NCBI GenBank assembly: GCA_037693485.1
Contig: CM075344.1
Coordinates: forward strand, 91,733,001-91,797,000
Direction: 5' to 3'
DNA: 64,000 nucleotides
Source: Kitagawia praeruptora
Taxonomy: Eukaryota > Streptophyta > Magnoliopsida > Apiales > Apiaceae
The translations under genes were made by a program, and so were the position numbers. Position 1 is the stretch's first letter. Every line of letters begins with the position of its first letter. The notes under the pieces are model-generated. The model was not told where the DNA came from. It worked only from the letters and a program-made list of their open reading frames with translations, and made no database searches. Positions 53,966-63,196 of this stretch are shown here, in pieces.

Positions 53966-56900
53966 GAAGTGACTTACTTCACTGTGTACGAGATCTACCT
54001 CCACTTAGGTGATGCCTGCAAGACGAAGGTTATTTTATCCTGTTATATGCTTGCAACTATCAGGAACCAGATGAATCATGCTTGTATGAAGTTCATGAAA
54101 CATGCTGGTGTTTCGGGAATCTTAAATTGTTTGGTTTTGTTTGGTGGAAAGCATGGTATGCGGCTTTTTTTGATTCACAAATGGTTAACAAATTTAATAG
54201 GAGAAAGGGAATGGATATTGGTTTGTTATGATGTTCTTGCGTGTAGCTTTACTAAGCCGGTTGCTGGGTGGTTTTGGCTGGTCTTCTTTGGTTGGGTTGT
54301 GGTGCCGACTGAGAAAGATGGGAGTATGAGATGGGCCCACATGGACATCATGAGGAATATTCTACTGGTTATTAATGTTGATGTTGGAGGGACGGCCGTG
54401 CTGGTCTTGGCCACCTGCGTCATAGTCATGTTGTTGAAGTATGACGGAATTGTTGGCATGTGTAAAGTCAAGCTGTGCATGGAGCAGAGGGTTAAGGTTC
54501 CTATGTGCAAGTTCAGTTCGGATGGTCTCCAAGTTGCTATAGACGCACATTGGAGGGCTGGCAAGGTGGTTGGTTTACACCGAGGTTTTGACTTTCGTTG
54601 TGGCGTTGATGATGATTTATTCCTCCGATATATGGTCCAAGCGAACATCTTATTTGATGTGGGTTTTTTTAATCATTATGCTTCGATCTCAATGGCTGGG
54701 AGGTTTAGTTGGAGTATTGCAATCGTGGTGATTACTGTGCGGGTAATGTATGGATGTGCAGGAACAGGAGCTTATGGAGGGACCACTTCTAGTGGTATTT
54801 TAGTCAGCATGTGTGCAACTTAGTTGTTTAGTTGTTTAGTTTGTTTTTTATCAGTTGATTGCTAGTTTATCTAGCATTATTGTTGTCTTTTCTTTGTTGT
54901 TCCGTTAGGTAGATGGTTTTCTAATCGCGGGGTTTGCCCCTAGAGATGTAATCATTTTCCTATGGTATAAATTTTAATTAGCAAAAAAAAAAATTTCAAA
55001 GTCAGAGGTGAGGGCATCCGCTCCCAGGGGAACACCAATAAAGCTAGCAATCCGACTTAACCCCTCTTGAGTCCAATAGCAGTCAGGCAAGTTGCTAAAT
55101 TTGACCCATAAGGGCATAGAGGAAATAGGGGATTCACCACACAAAAAACCCCAGTCAGTGACCACCATCGGCATCTGATCAAAGTACCACGTACCCTTAG
55201 AGAGGGCAGCATTTTTGTCATTCATGGAACCAAATTTAAAGATATAGGTTGTTTCATTTCTCTGCGCAACAGACATGAGGCCCCTTTTCCATACTAACTG
55301 AGCAATTTCCTTCACCCTTCTAAAAGGAAGGGATGCTTTTGTGAATTTCCCAACCACACAACATTTGAACTTTTCCGCCCCTCTTTGCAATACCTCCAGA
55401 GGTGGGTCAACCATAGTGGCTCCTACCGGGGGAGGAACATACTCAAAAGAAATCCCTTTCATAGATTTCGGAGCATCTTTTAACACCGAGGACCAGGATT
55501 TTTTCTCCCCTTCCTTGCTCTCCTTGCTCCCCTCATGACTCACTTCCCCATTTGAGGCTTTATCAACTCCCGAAGATTCTCCTGGCAAGACATTCTTTTT
55601 TTTAAGAATACTCTTTATTCCAGGTGGATCGTTCCCAGCCACCTCTTGTGGACCTCCTCCTGGGTTCTTCAAGGAATTAGCATTAGCCACCGTACCTTCC
55701 CCCCCTTCCTTTTGGGACAGGAAAATAGGCAATCCAAACTCATCCCGACCAGTAATGACTGTAAAGGGACTCGTCGTACCCACATTAAACTCCTCCTGCG
55801 CCTTAAGGTTTCCCTTCTCCATTGCTGCCAATGAGAGCCCATTGGCTTCAAGATAAGCACCAACCTCTATCATTTTCAATCGAAGCTTGAAAAGCTCATC
55901 CCTATCATTCTTATTGGTAGCAGACATCGCCGCCGCCACACGGCGAATAGAATCCCTCTCTATTGCATCTCGAACCTTTTCATGGTACACCTCTTCATCA
56001 TCAGAAGCGTCCTTCGTTAGCCCAGTACCTTTCGCCTCAGAGGATTCTTTCCTTGCAACATTATCTCTTTCCCCCGAGGAAACAGGGTCCACCATTTCCT
56101 CCACCGTTCGGATCGAGAAATCCTCAACCTCTCCATGAGCAAGCATCTCCTTAAACTTGTCATCATCCATGTCCTGCATATACCCCGGCAACCCCAACTC
56201 AGAATCACAATTCGAACCTTGACTTACCATAAGAACACTAGAGATGAACAGATAATAAATAATATATATAAGAAATATAGTGTTTAGGTGTAAGAGAAGA
56301 GAGAAAGTGGATTAAATGAAGGGAATATAGTCTTAAATGCTGGAGAATGTGTGTAAGAGCTTAGATCTGGGTTATAGCATTTCTCTCTAAGACTCTCATT
56401 TTGAAACCTCCTACTTTGGTCATCCTTTTCATAGACTTTTGTTGATTTCGCGGGGTATGCCCCTAGAATTGTATAAGTTGTTCCTTTTGGTATAATTTTT
56501 TTTTTTTTTTTTTGCTAATTAAAATTTATACCACAGGCAAAAGATTACATTTCAAGGGGCATACCCCGCGATTAGTAACACATCTACCTAGCGGAACAAC
56601 AAAGAAAAATCATCAATAATGCCAGTTAAAACTAGCAATCAACAACAACATAACACGAACCTAAGCAAAATCAACAACTATGCCATGGACCTCCCGAGTA
56701 GCACTGCATCACGGCAGTATTCACCCACATCTTGCCGAACCAAAACAATACGCCATGTATTGTCACCATGTGCATCCCGACCAGTAATAAACTTCCAATC
56801 CCCAACAACACAAATTCTGCAAAATACCAGACACTACGCTGGTTCATCATTTTCATTATTCCAAGAGAACACTTAAACCCCTTCACGGTGTACAAAGCCC

Positions 56901-57030
56901 AGTTGCATAGGACGAAGGAGCTCGCATTGTCAGAGCTATCAATTCTGTCAACAAAATCGATAGGCCTTGGCTTATCAATTCTGCACACACAAAGAAGAAA
57001 CCACAACTAACCATCTGCTTGAACCTAAAA

Positions 57031-57198
57031 ATGAGAGTCGTTTTCTCTCTAGGAACCCTATCTAGCCGCCTCTAAATTTTCTAAATCTTAACCCTTTCTC
57101 CATCAATTCTGTCCATAAATCCTTCACTAATCCATCTCTTTCTTCTAATCTATCACCTTTATCGTCTATATTTCTTATCTATATTTACTTATTTGGTT
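57031..57198 (+). promoter_or_regulatory. Shared 5' UTR of the LINE family (representative copy)
   Basis: Order of blocks: ATGAGAGTCG start, TTTTCTCTCTAGGAACCCTA, TCTAGCCGCCTC, a C/T/A-rich stretch, ATCAATTCTG, CACC..TATATTTCTTATC, then the ATG. The same order is found in classes A (56400-56231), B (13716-13534) and C. L1-type elements carry an internal promoter here, so a promoter role is likely but inferred. Confidence 0.6.
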
Positions 57199-58644
57199 TT
57201 AATGGGTTCTTTTTTTCGGGGTTTTTGTCTGGTGGGTTCTTTGGAGAACCTATTAGGAAATTCTCTTCTTCTGAAGAATAATCATCTTTTGATTATTATG
57301 GGTTCGCTAGTTGTGTCTCTTTCTTCTCTTAGAAGATTGAGGATGTTTTTGGAGGTCACTTTTCCGAAGGATTCCACTGGTGTTTGCTTGCAGCACGATG
57401 GGTTTGGCCTCGGCCATAACTTTAGGGGGTTTTCTTCTCGTAGGGAGACCCTTAGACCTCAACAGCGAGGGTTGAATAGTATGGTCGTAGTCCTGCAGCC
57501 TGCTGGTTTGAGGACTTGTTCGGAATTCAAAGTGTGTGGTGTTAACCACTTATGTGATGTTGAATGGGTGCTTGGTGAGGTCCAGGATGGTATTGATGTT
57601 AAACACATCTTTTCTAATGAATTTGTTTTCCCGGATGTTTCAGATCTAAAGGGAGTATTTTACGATGTAGTAAATGCTCTTGACTTGGATGTTGATGGGG
57701 ATCTACTCCTTTGGTCCAAGCTTTGGAATGGATTGCTTCTTTTCTTGCTGAGTTATGAAGTGTTTGATGGAATGACTGTAAGAATCGGAACTAATGGAAA
57801 TCAGGTGATTCAAGGGCACCATTTGTTTGATCGAGTCTTGTGTGAGTATTTCAGCTTGATGCAAAGAAGTGGAGAGGAAGGGGCCCAGCCCTCAACTCAG
57901 AAGATGGTTGGAACTTGTGAGGCCCACCATGGGTTTGTTGTCTTATTATTGGTTGATAGGCATCTGGGTCTTAGGGATTTTGAAGATCAATTATTGATGT
58001 CTCTATGGAATGTGCGCAGTTCCGTGCGCATTGATGGTCATGGTTTTCCCATTTTTAAATGGCCTTTGTGGAGTAGTATGAAGGGGATGTTTGTGTCTTC
58101 TTTTGTTGTTAAAGTGGGACATGAAGTCTATATTATTCATGTGGGGGGTTCTGCTCTCGTTATAAACGATGGTCGAGATGTAGATTGTTTGTTCTTCGGA
58201 CTTTTGTGCAGGGTGGATGTGTCTGTGACATATCAGGAGTTAGGCGACTTGTCACACAATACTTCTGCAGTGGTTGACCATGCTAATGGATACGCTGCTG
58301 AGAGGGGCTTTGTTAAGGGGTTTCTGCTTATGTGGACGCAAGGACTTATGGAGTCTTTGGCTCAAAATTTGTGCTCTTTTTTGAGAATTGTCATGTGGCT
58401 AGAGTTGAGCTGCACGTTTACAACAGCAGGTATCAACGGCGGAAAGCGGAATCTATTGGTGGTCAAGATTGGTGTTCAAGCTTCATGCCATATGGGCATT
58501 TTTAATCAGCTGGGGGTTGGTTCTCCTTCCAATGAAAAGTTAGCCGGTGGTGCTTTTTTGGAGGCCGACTCTCTTGTTGATGGATGTCATATGGATTGTT
58601 TTGATGAAATGCGGTTGCCGAAATGGGTTTGCGGATGTGCATGA
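57193..58644 (+). CDS. Class C protein ORF, uninterrupted to a TGA near the end
   Basis: The likely start is the ATG at 57202 (MGSFFRGFCLVGSLENLLGN). The ORF is about 480 codons to TGA 58642; at that codon the copy at 54770 has GGA, and reading on would give GACGGTTSSGILVRMCAT with TAG, so the natural end is about 18 codons later. Segments: SLVVSLSSLRRLRMFLEVTF, VLGEVQDGIDVKHIFSNEFV, VYIIHVGGSALVINDGRDVD and LAGGAFLEADSLVDGCHMDC (shared with 36871-38118). Hydrophobic with no clean transmembrane helix or signal peptide, and no recognised fold. The shared UTRs and preserved frame argue that it is a real element protein. Function unknown. Confidence 0.7.
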   Translation: MVLMGSFFRGFCLVGSLENLLGNSLLLKNNHLLIIMGSLVVSLSSLRRLRMFLEVTFPKDSTGVCLQHDGFGLGHNFRGFSSRRETLRPQQRGLNSMVVVLQPAGLRTCSEFKVCGVNHLCDVEWVLGEVQDGIDVKHIFSNEFVFPDVSDLKGVFYDVVNALDLDVDGDLLLWSKLWNGLLLFLLSYEVFDGMTVRIGTNGNQVIQGHHLFDRVLCEYFSLMQRSGEEGAQPSTQKMVGTCEAHHGFVVLLLVDRHLGLRDFEDQLLMSLWNVRSSVRIDGHGFPIFKWPLWSSMKGMFVSSFVVKVGHEVYIIHVGGSALVINDGRDVDCLFFGLLCRVDVSVTYQELGDLSHNTSAVVDHANGYAAERGFVKGFLLMWTQGLMESLAQNLCSFLRIVMWLELSCTFTTAGINGGKRNLLVVKIGVQASCHMGIFNQLGVGSPSNEKLAGGAFLEADSLVDGCHMDCFDEMRLPKWVCGCA

Positions 58645-58798
58645 ACAGGAGCTTGTGGAGGGACCACTTCTAGTGGTATTTTAGTCCGAATGTGTGCAAC
58701 TTAGTTGTTTATTTGTTTGGATTTTCAGTTGAGTGCTAGTTATCTAGCATTATTGTTGTGTTTCTTCCATGTTGTTCCGTTAGGTAGATGGTTTTCTA

Positions 58799-58870
58799 AT
58801 CGCGGGGTATGCCCCTAGAGATGTAATCATCTTCCTATGGTATAAAATTTAATTAGCAAAAAAAAAAAAA
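58799..58870 (+). promoter_or_regulatory. Shared 3' hairpin tail and poly(A) of the LINE family (representative copy)
   Basis: CGCGGGGTATGCCCCTAG can fold with GGGG pairing CCCC around TATG; then TTCCTATGGTATAAAATTTAATTAGC and poly(A). GGGGTATGCCCC, or a close variant, occurs at the 3' end of every class A, B and C unit in the window. A conserved 3' RNA hairpin recognised by the LINE RT is known in stringent LINEs; its use here is inferred. Confidence 0.7.
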
Positions 58871-60415
58871 AGAAACCACAACAGCTTCTTGTTCAAACCA
58901 TTCGACTCCATGACATTGTAATCCGCAATAGTTACAATATGGTAACTACTCTGTCTTGACACAAATTTAAACATCACAAAATCACGAGAAATAGTGACTT
59001 CACAGGTCATAATCAGACTAATCGCAGATTCAACATCCATCCCCCTGAACAACCAAGCCCCCTGTATGTACACAGTCTCCTGAACTGTTCCCATTTCAGA
59101 GTCCACCATGTCACAATCCCCTAAACTGCCTTGCCCCTTGCAATTTGCTTCCATTAAAATCACCTGCACATTAGCTATCTTTTGAGCATTAAAGCCCTGA
59201 ATCTCACACCTTCGACGCATATTCACAGCCCAACCACATCTGCTAGCAGAAAGCCATAAATTCATGTCTCTATCAAAAAGACTGATGGCACCACAACTTT
59301 CATTGTTCTGGTCAACACTAGTTCTTTCCCATGTTTTCCATATAGCTTGCCAAAAGACAGCCTGCAAACTATATCTCCTCTTTGTTTCATCAGAGCCATC
59401 AACAGGCCAAACATCAAAGCTAACATCGCTCAAAAGCCCTGCATCATGTACAAGGGATACCACAAGCATTCTACTTCGACAGATTCCAGCCACATGGTTC
59501 CCACAAACCCATCCCAATGTTCTAGCAAAGGAACGACATGGAACCAGTGAAGCATCGAAGTCGCCATTCAATTTATTCTCAATCGAGAAAACATCTAGAC
59601 TAGACGTATCAGCAAACAAATTGCATTTACCAAAAGTACGCACAACAATATCAACATTGATTCCAATCTTGAATGGGTTGTTATCCATCGCAAAAGTATT
59701 GGCTTTCACAACAGATTTTCCAACTCTTTCAGTCTTTTTGCCAAACAGATGGCGAGCCTCACTATCTCCAATAACACCATTAATCTTGGCACCAACAAGG
59801 GACACCACACCATTCATCAGGATGAAGTTTTCTTTAGCAACAAAGATCCTCATCCCAATAATAAAGGCACTTCGAACAGTAGCCTCAACAAACATAATTT
59901 CAAAGCAAACATTGGGACTGAAGACGAAGGACTCCCCTTCAATCAACAACCCATGATAAAAATCGCTCAACAGAAAGGGATAACCCTTCAGAACAATAAT
60001 CAAATAAACCAACAGGTCTATGGATTGACACTTAAAAGGTTTCCACCCCAAAAAACCCATCTCATAATCAACAAAAGGGCTGAGCCCAACTGCAACATCC
60101 ACAACCGAAGTGGACAGCTTAAGAACAAGATAGGGGAGTTCCAACACCATGAAACTGAAACCCATCTCCGAAGAACACAATCGATATAGTACAAATAAAA
60201 TATATGTATAAGAAATATGGTGGATAGGGGTAGAGAGGAAGAGAAGATGAATTCGTGAAGGTTAGTTATGTAGATCGGATGGAAAATAGGTGCAGAGTTG
60301 GCTAAATTTTAGAGGCGGCTATTAGGGTTTTAGAGAGAAGGGAGAGCGTTTCTCTCTCTAGCGACTCTCATTTTTTTTCGTTTTTGGTATAAAAATTTTT
60401 ATTAGCAAAAAAAAA

Positions 60416-60537
60416 ACATTGAACTTCATTTTGTGTCTACTGACCAACAACTTGCGGATATCTTCACCAAGCCATTGAGTGAAGCTATATTTATAAGGCT
60501 GGTAAATGAACTTGGAATGGTCTCTGGTTTTGACTAG
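60416..60537 (+). pseudogene. Copia RNase H C-terminus
   Basis: The frame continues from HVEEGNIEL (41658): HFVSTDQQLADIFTKPLSEA and FIRLVNELGMVSGFD, TAG at 60535. This is the usual end of plant copia polyproteins (DIFTKPL). It proves that 41659-60415 is inserted sequence. Confidence 0.95.
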
Positions 60538-61022
60538 AGATATTGGTTAGACTCAAAATTTCAATTATGTAATGCATTACTTATGTTTATGTGATGTGTT
60601 AAATGCTATGTGAACTCTGTTTTTAAACTCTGCTATGTAAACTCTGTTCGTAGACTGTTAAACTCTGTAAGCATGTTCTGTCAGTCAAACACTGTTAACA
60701 TGCTGGATAAACACTGATAAATTCTGATAATGTTATTATTTGAGATGAACACCGATGAAGAAATCTGTATAAAGCATGATTCTCAGTTATTAATCATGAA
60801 TCCTTCTAAGTTATCTGAGATCTAATCTTAGACTGTGCAGAAAATTAACACAAGCATGATACTGTTTCATATTTATAGCATCTCTTAGTTTATTAATCCT
60901 AAACTCTGAGTCTATAAGTATTGTGTATTACCTCTCATGAATAACTTCTGATGTTGATGACTCCTAAACTCTGTTAGTAACACTCTGTTTTGGTCAACCC
61001 CCAAAGAAATTGATGATTCCTT
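60538..61022 (+). other. Copia 3' non-coding region, probable LTR start, with AACTCTG repeats
   Basis: AT-rich, no ORF. The heptamer AACTCTG (or AACTCTGT) recurs several times (for example TGTGAACTCTG, TAAACTCTG, CTAAACTCTGAG) between 60610 and 60990. The same heptamer is frequent in the copia coding sequence (2360-2410 and 8040-8280). No polypurine tract or TG...CA boundary could be fixed. Cut at 61023 by a LINE. Confidence 0.5.
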
Positions 61023-61023
61023 G

Positions 61024-62930
61024 TTTTTTTTTTGTTGCTAATTGAGAGTATTTTATAAAGAAAAGAAGAATATACAAGGTTGCAAGGGGCATACCCCAGG
61101 GATACAAAAAAGCTGCAGCTCGCTAAAGAGCTACGATATCAATGACAAAAAACAACCTGCTTTTATAGAAGCATAAGCAGATCTAGTATAGTAATAGACT
61201 AAGTCTAGGATTCTTTGAAATCTGTTTTTTGACTAAAGCGGAAGAGTAGACTCTTTCCCTCACCCTACGCTTCGTGCTAGCTAGCAGCTGTGGAGACAAG
61301 GATGGCCTGTTGGTCATATGCACTCTATTGTTACGTTCTCGCCATATATTGTACACCAATACTGAGATATAAAGATACCCTATATTACTCAGCCAGCTAG
61401 GGTGGTTTCCAACAAAAAATCTCCCATTAAGCCATTCGTTCCAGTCCCTTGAGAGCGCAACAGGAGAGCCTTGGATAATATTCTGGACAAATGGACACAA
61501 AGTGAAGAGGTGAGCAGCATTTTCCTCATTATTATGACAAAGGACACAGGTCATATCAACATTAAGGCCGAATTGCCTCATCCTGTCTTTAGTAAACAGT
61601 CTTCCTCTAATGGCTAGCCATAGGAAGAGAGAACAGTTCTTAATTGCTAGCTGGTGATAAATAGCTTCCTGCCATGGAGGAGGTAAGGCTGTTCTACAAA
61701 TAGAGTTCCAAACAACTGACAATTTTACAGGCTTGACTCCAGCCCAAGTTGTGTCATCAGATGAAGAGATACTGCAACTTCCAAGCATGTCCCTGAGCTC
61801 AATAATCATCATGTGATTAGATCGACTAGGAGCTCAGACTCCATTAGAAATAATAGATCCCACCCGAGCCAGGCTAGTTGACTCTGCAGTAGAGATGACT
61901 TGATTGCCAAAGTGTTCAATTAGAGGTTTGTTTAGCAACCAGGGATCATGCCACAGGTAGAAGATAGAGTGCATCCCAACTTTAAACTGTATAAATTGAA
62001 GAGCATCTTGCCTATAATTTAGAAGCTTTCGAACACTCCAAGAGCATTTATATGGAATTTTTGAAGTCCAGAATGGTTTATTTTTGAACAAACAGTTATG
62101 CAGCCACAAAATCCAAATAGAATCACCACTAGGCTGAGTCAATCGCCAGATCTGATAAAGAATAGAGGCCCTATTCCATTCAAATAGGTCTCGAATACCT
62201 AGGCCTCCCTCCTCTTTATTTAAGCAACTCTCCAAGCAATTTTGTGTTGAGCTGTGGATTGATGGTCTCCTCCCCAGAAAAAGTTAGCTAAGTAAGCTTG
62301 AACCTGCTTGAGAATACCTTTTGGCAGAAATAAGTACATAGCCCAATAGCCTTGAATACTAAATAAAACAGTCTTAATAAGTTGGAGACTTCCTGCAAGC
62401 TTGAGAAACCGAGAAGACAGTTATCTATCCTGGCACATAAACGATGCACCAGAGGGATACAATCGTTCTTTCTCAGACATGTAGAAATGAGAGGCAGTCC
62501 TAGGTATTTAATAGGAAAAGACCCCAGCTGGAACCCTGTACTCTGGATAGTAAACTGTATGACTGCTGGATCAACATTGCTGAAGAAACACAGACTTTTT
62601 GCTGGATTGGGACTGAGACCAGATATTACAGAGAATCTATTAACAGAATTCAGGATGGCTGAGATAGAATTTTGATCTCCTTTGTAGAAAAGAAATAGGT
62701 CATCCGCGAAGATGAGATGTGAGATTTTGAGTTCTTTAGTACGCCAATGATAAGTAAAATCGGGATTATTTCCCAAGTCATGATTAAGATAGCAAGTAAG
62801 AATTTGCATGGCTAAGACAAACAGGTATGGTGAGAGGGGATCGCCTTGACGAAGGCCAGATTTGCTAGCAAAGAACCCCTCAAGAGAACCATTCACTTTG
62901 ATAGAAAGCATACTACTTATTTAAAAAGCA
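61024..62930 (-). mobile_element. LINE of another subfamily, 5'-truncated
   Basis: Poly(T) with GTTGCTAATTGAGAGTATTT and GGGGCATACCCCAGG (61087-61101) mark the 3' end. ORF2 sequence fills the rest to about 62911. The 5' part is missing; a plus-strand class C unit starts at 62938. The hairpin core is conserved although flanking tail bases differ from the main subfamily. Confidence 0.85.
61183..62911 (-). pseudogene. LINE ORF2 3' half: RT and zf-RVT, frameshifted
   Basis: Block 62911-62288 has the RT part MLSIKVNGSLEGFFASKSGL, LRQGDPLSPYLFVLAMQIL and the catalytic LIFADDLFLF. Block 62235-61834 has GGLGIRDLFEWNRASILYQI. Block 61812-61183 has the zf-RVT region (FLWLAIRGRLFTKDRMRQFG, CVLCHNNEENAAHLFTLCPF) and ends NPRLSLLLY. 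Two frameshifts separate the blocks. Endonuclease and ORF1 are absent because of truncation. Confidence 0.9.
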
Positions 62931-63196
62931 TAGACTAAATGAGAGTCGTTTTCTCTCTAGGAAACCCTAGGCCGCCGCCACCAAATTCTTCCAATCTACA
63001 CCTAAATTCCATCAAATCCATATGCTACCTTCATGAATCCACTTTCTCTTCCTCTCCCCTCACCTATATTCTTACTTCTTATACGATATATAAGGGAAAC
63101 AGTTTTCTCTTCGAGGTTTTCTCGCTCTTCTTGAGTGATGGGTCTTCTTATCAGGTTTATTCTCCCCTGGTACACGATATCAGGGAGATTAATTTC

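Larger units (their letters stand above)
46434..54823 (+). pseudogene. Class C protein, interrupted, with stops near 47330-47525
   Basis: The ATG at 46434 opens MVLFSEFSFLVRGLVRSWKF. The first frame runs to TAG 47328; a +1 frame (47305-47529) bridges to the original frame at 47526, open to 48448, then continues after the insertion from TYFTVYEIYLHLGDACKTKV (about 53976) to TAG at 54821. The C-terminal half is hydrophobic (FWLVFFGWVVVP; LLVINVDVGGTAVLVLAT). The end GTTSSGILVSMCAT matches the end of 57193-58644 in nucleotide sequence. No known domain. Confidence 0.65.
46257..54993 (+). mobile_element. Class C passenger, full length, in LINE ORF1
   Basis: AATTTCAAGTTCAGAGTT (46222 region) and AATTTCAAAGTCAGAGGT (54992 region) form a diverged TSD. 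The 5' start CATGAGAGTCTTCCG is at 46260, with CTCTCTAGAAACCCTC, TAGCCGCCACC and ACACCATATTTCTTATATAT. The 3' end has ATCGCGGGGTTTGCCCC, TATGGTATAAATTTTAATTAGC and poly(A) to 54993. It holds the minus unit 48449-53964. Confidence 0.9.
45560..56230 (-). pseudogene. LINE ORF1, intact apart from a class C insertion
   Basis: The ATG at 56230 opens MVSQGSNCDSELGLPGYMQD. The frame is open to 54994 (about 412 codons): an acidic N-terminus, then the DUF4283-like domain (KFKCCVVGKFTKASLPFRRV, GLMSVAQRNETTYIFKFGSM, GTWYFDQMPMVVTDWGF, LPDCYWTQEGLSRIASFIGV). After the insert it resumes at about 46240 (ELEILPFAKMCVQYKVGDPL), with the knuckle CTHCKSLGHVLNVC, a Lys/Glu-rich linker, WTEVKNKRKPVASPSLSAGT and the basic end RGVSKGIKRAKWGSGGPPSR plus S, stop at 45560. 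About 630 codons in total. It binds RNA in the family model. Confidence 0.85.
41812..56400 (-). mobile_element. Full-length class A LINE (about 5.9 kb without inserts)
   Basis: CTTTGGTCATCC lies left of the poly(T) (41800-41811) and CTTTGGTCATCCTTTTCATAG at 56415: TSD of about 12-16 bp. The 3' end has GCTAAGTTAAAAAATTTATA and GGGGCATACCCC; the 5' end AGACTCTCATT is at 56390-56400. It carries ORF1 and ORF2 in LINE order, with a class C unit (46257-54993) in ORF1. It is the reference autonomous member for this window, though ORF2 has frameshifts. 56401-56413 is filler between 5' end and TSD. Confidence 0.9.
57008..58870 (+). mobile_element. Class C passenger, full length, simple
   Basis: AGAAACCACAAC (56996-57007; 58871-58882) is the TSD. 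The 5' start AATGAGAGTCGTTTTCTCTC begins at 57030 after about 22 nt of filler. The 3' end has ATCGCGGGGTATGCCCC (58799), TATGGTATAAAATTTAATTAGC and poly(A) to 58870. At about 1.85 kb it is the neatest uninterrupted class C unit. Confidence 0.9.
56671..60180 (-). pseudogene. Class C protein, intact apart from the nested unit (about 550 codons)
   Basis: The ATG at 60180 opens MCSSEMGFSFMVLELPYLVL. The frame is open to 58873 and continues after the nested unit at about 57000 (WFLLCVCRIDKPRPIDFVDR) to the stop at 56671 (YSGGPWHSC). There is no premature stop or frameshift, so a translated product of about 550 residues was available at insertion. Segments: FIIGMRIFVAKENFILMNGV, NPFKIGINVDIVVRTF (compare NQFKNGVNVDFVKGHRMF in 18796-21219), WVCGNHVAGICRSRMLVVSL, VQVILMEANCKGQGSLGD. 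It is rich in Cys, Val and Phe. No recognised domain or catalytic motif. Confidence 0.75.
56496..60380 (-). mobile_element. Class C passenger, full length, split by another class C unit
   Basis: TTTTGGTATA (56485-56494) and TTTTTGGTATA (60381-60391) are the TSD, inside the tail of another family member. Poly(T) 56496-56513 and GGGGCATACCCCGCG mark the 3' end. The 5' start GCGACTCTCATT is at 60361-60372 with CT-rich and AAGAAATATGGTGGATAGGG blocks upstream. Confidence 0.9.
41659..60415 (+). mobile_element. Non-coding LINE-family tail unit that carries the 41.8-60.4 kb nest
   Basis: ACATTGAACTT occurs at 41648-41658 and 60416-60426, a TSD in copia RNase H. The unit itself is short: 41659-41811, 56401-56494 and about 60381-60415. 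It has GATTTCGCGGGGTATGCCCC (56445), TTCCTTTTGGTATA and, after the next insertion, TTATTAGC with poly(A). No coding capacity is seen. It contains the 14-bp tandem repeat at 41686-41733 and two copies of CTTGATAAGTTTTGT. Confidence 0.75.
1962..61022 (+). mobile_element. Ty1/copia retrotransposon backbone split by nested insertions
   Basis: One copia element can be followed in order through the window: Gag, protease, integrase, RT, RNase H. Pieces lie at 1962-3162, 5313-5591, 7609-9424, 33521-33553, 41168-41658 and 60416-60537. At each break the reading frame resumes after a target-site duplication. The integrase-RT part is also repeated (9647-10029, 14779-15640, minus 25685-27212, 31061-31546). 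All integrase copies share a deletion before GCKCFVLK and a TAA after SQP, so they descend from one already damaged element. The LTRs are not identifiable: the 5' end is outside the window and the 3' end is probably in 60538-61022. Confidence 0.85.
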
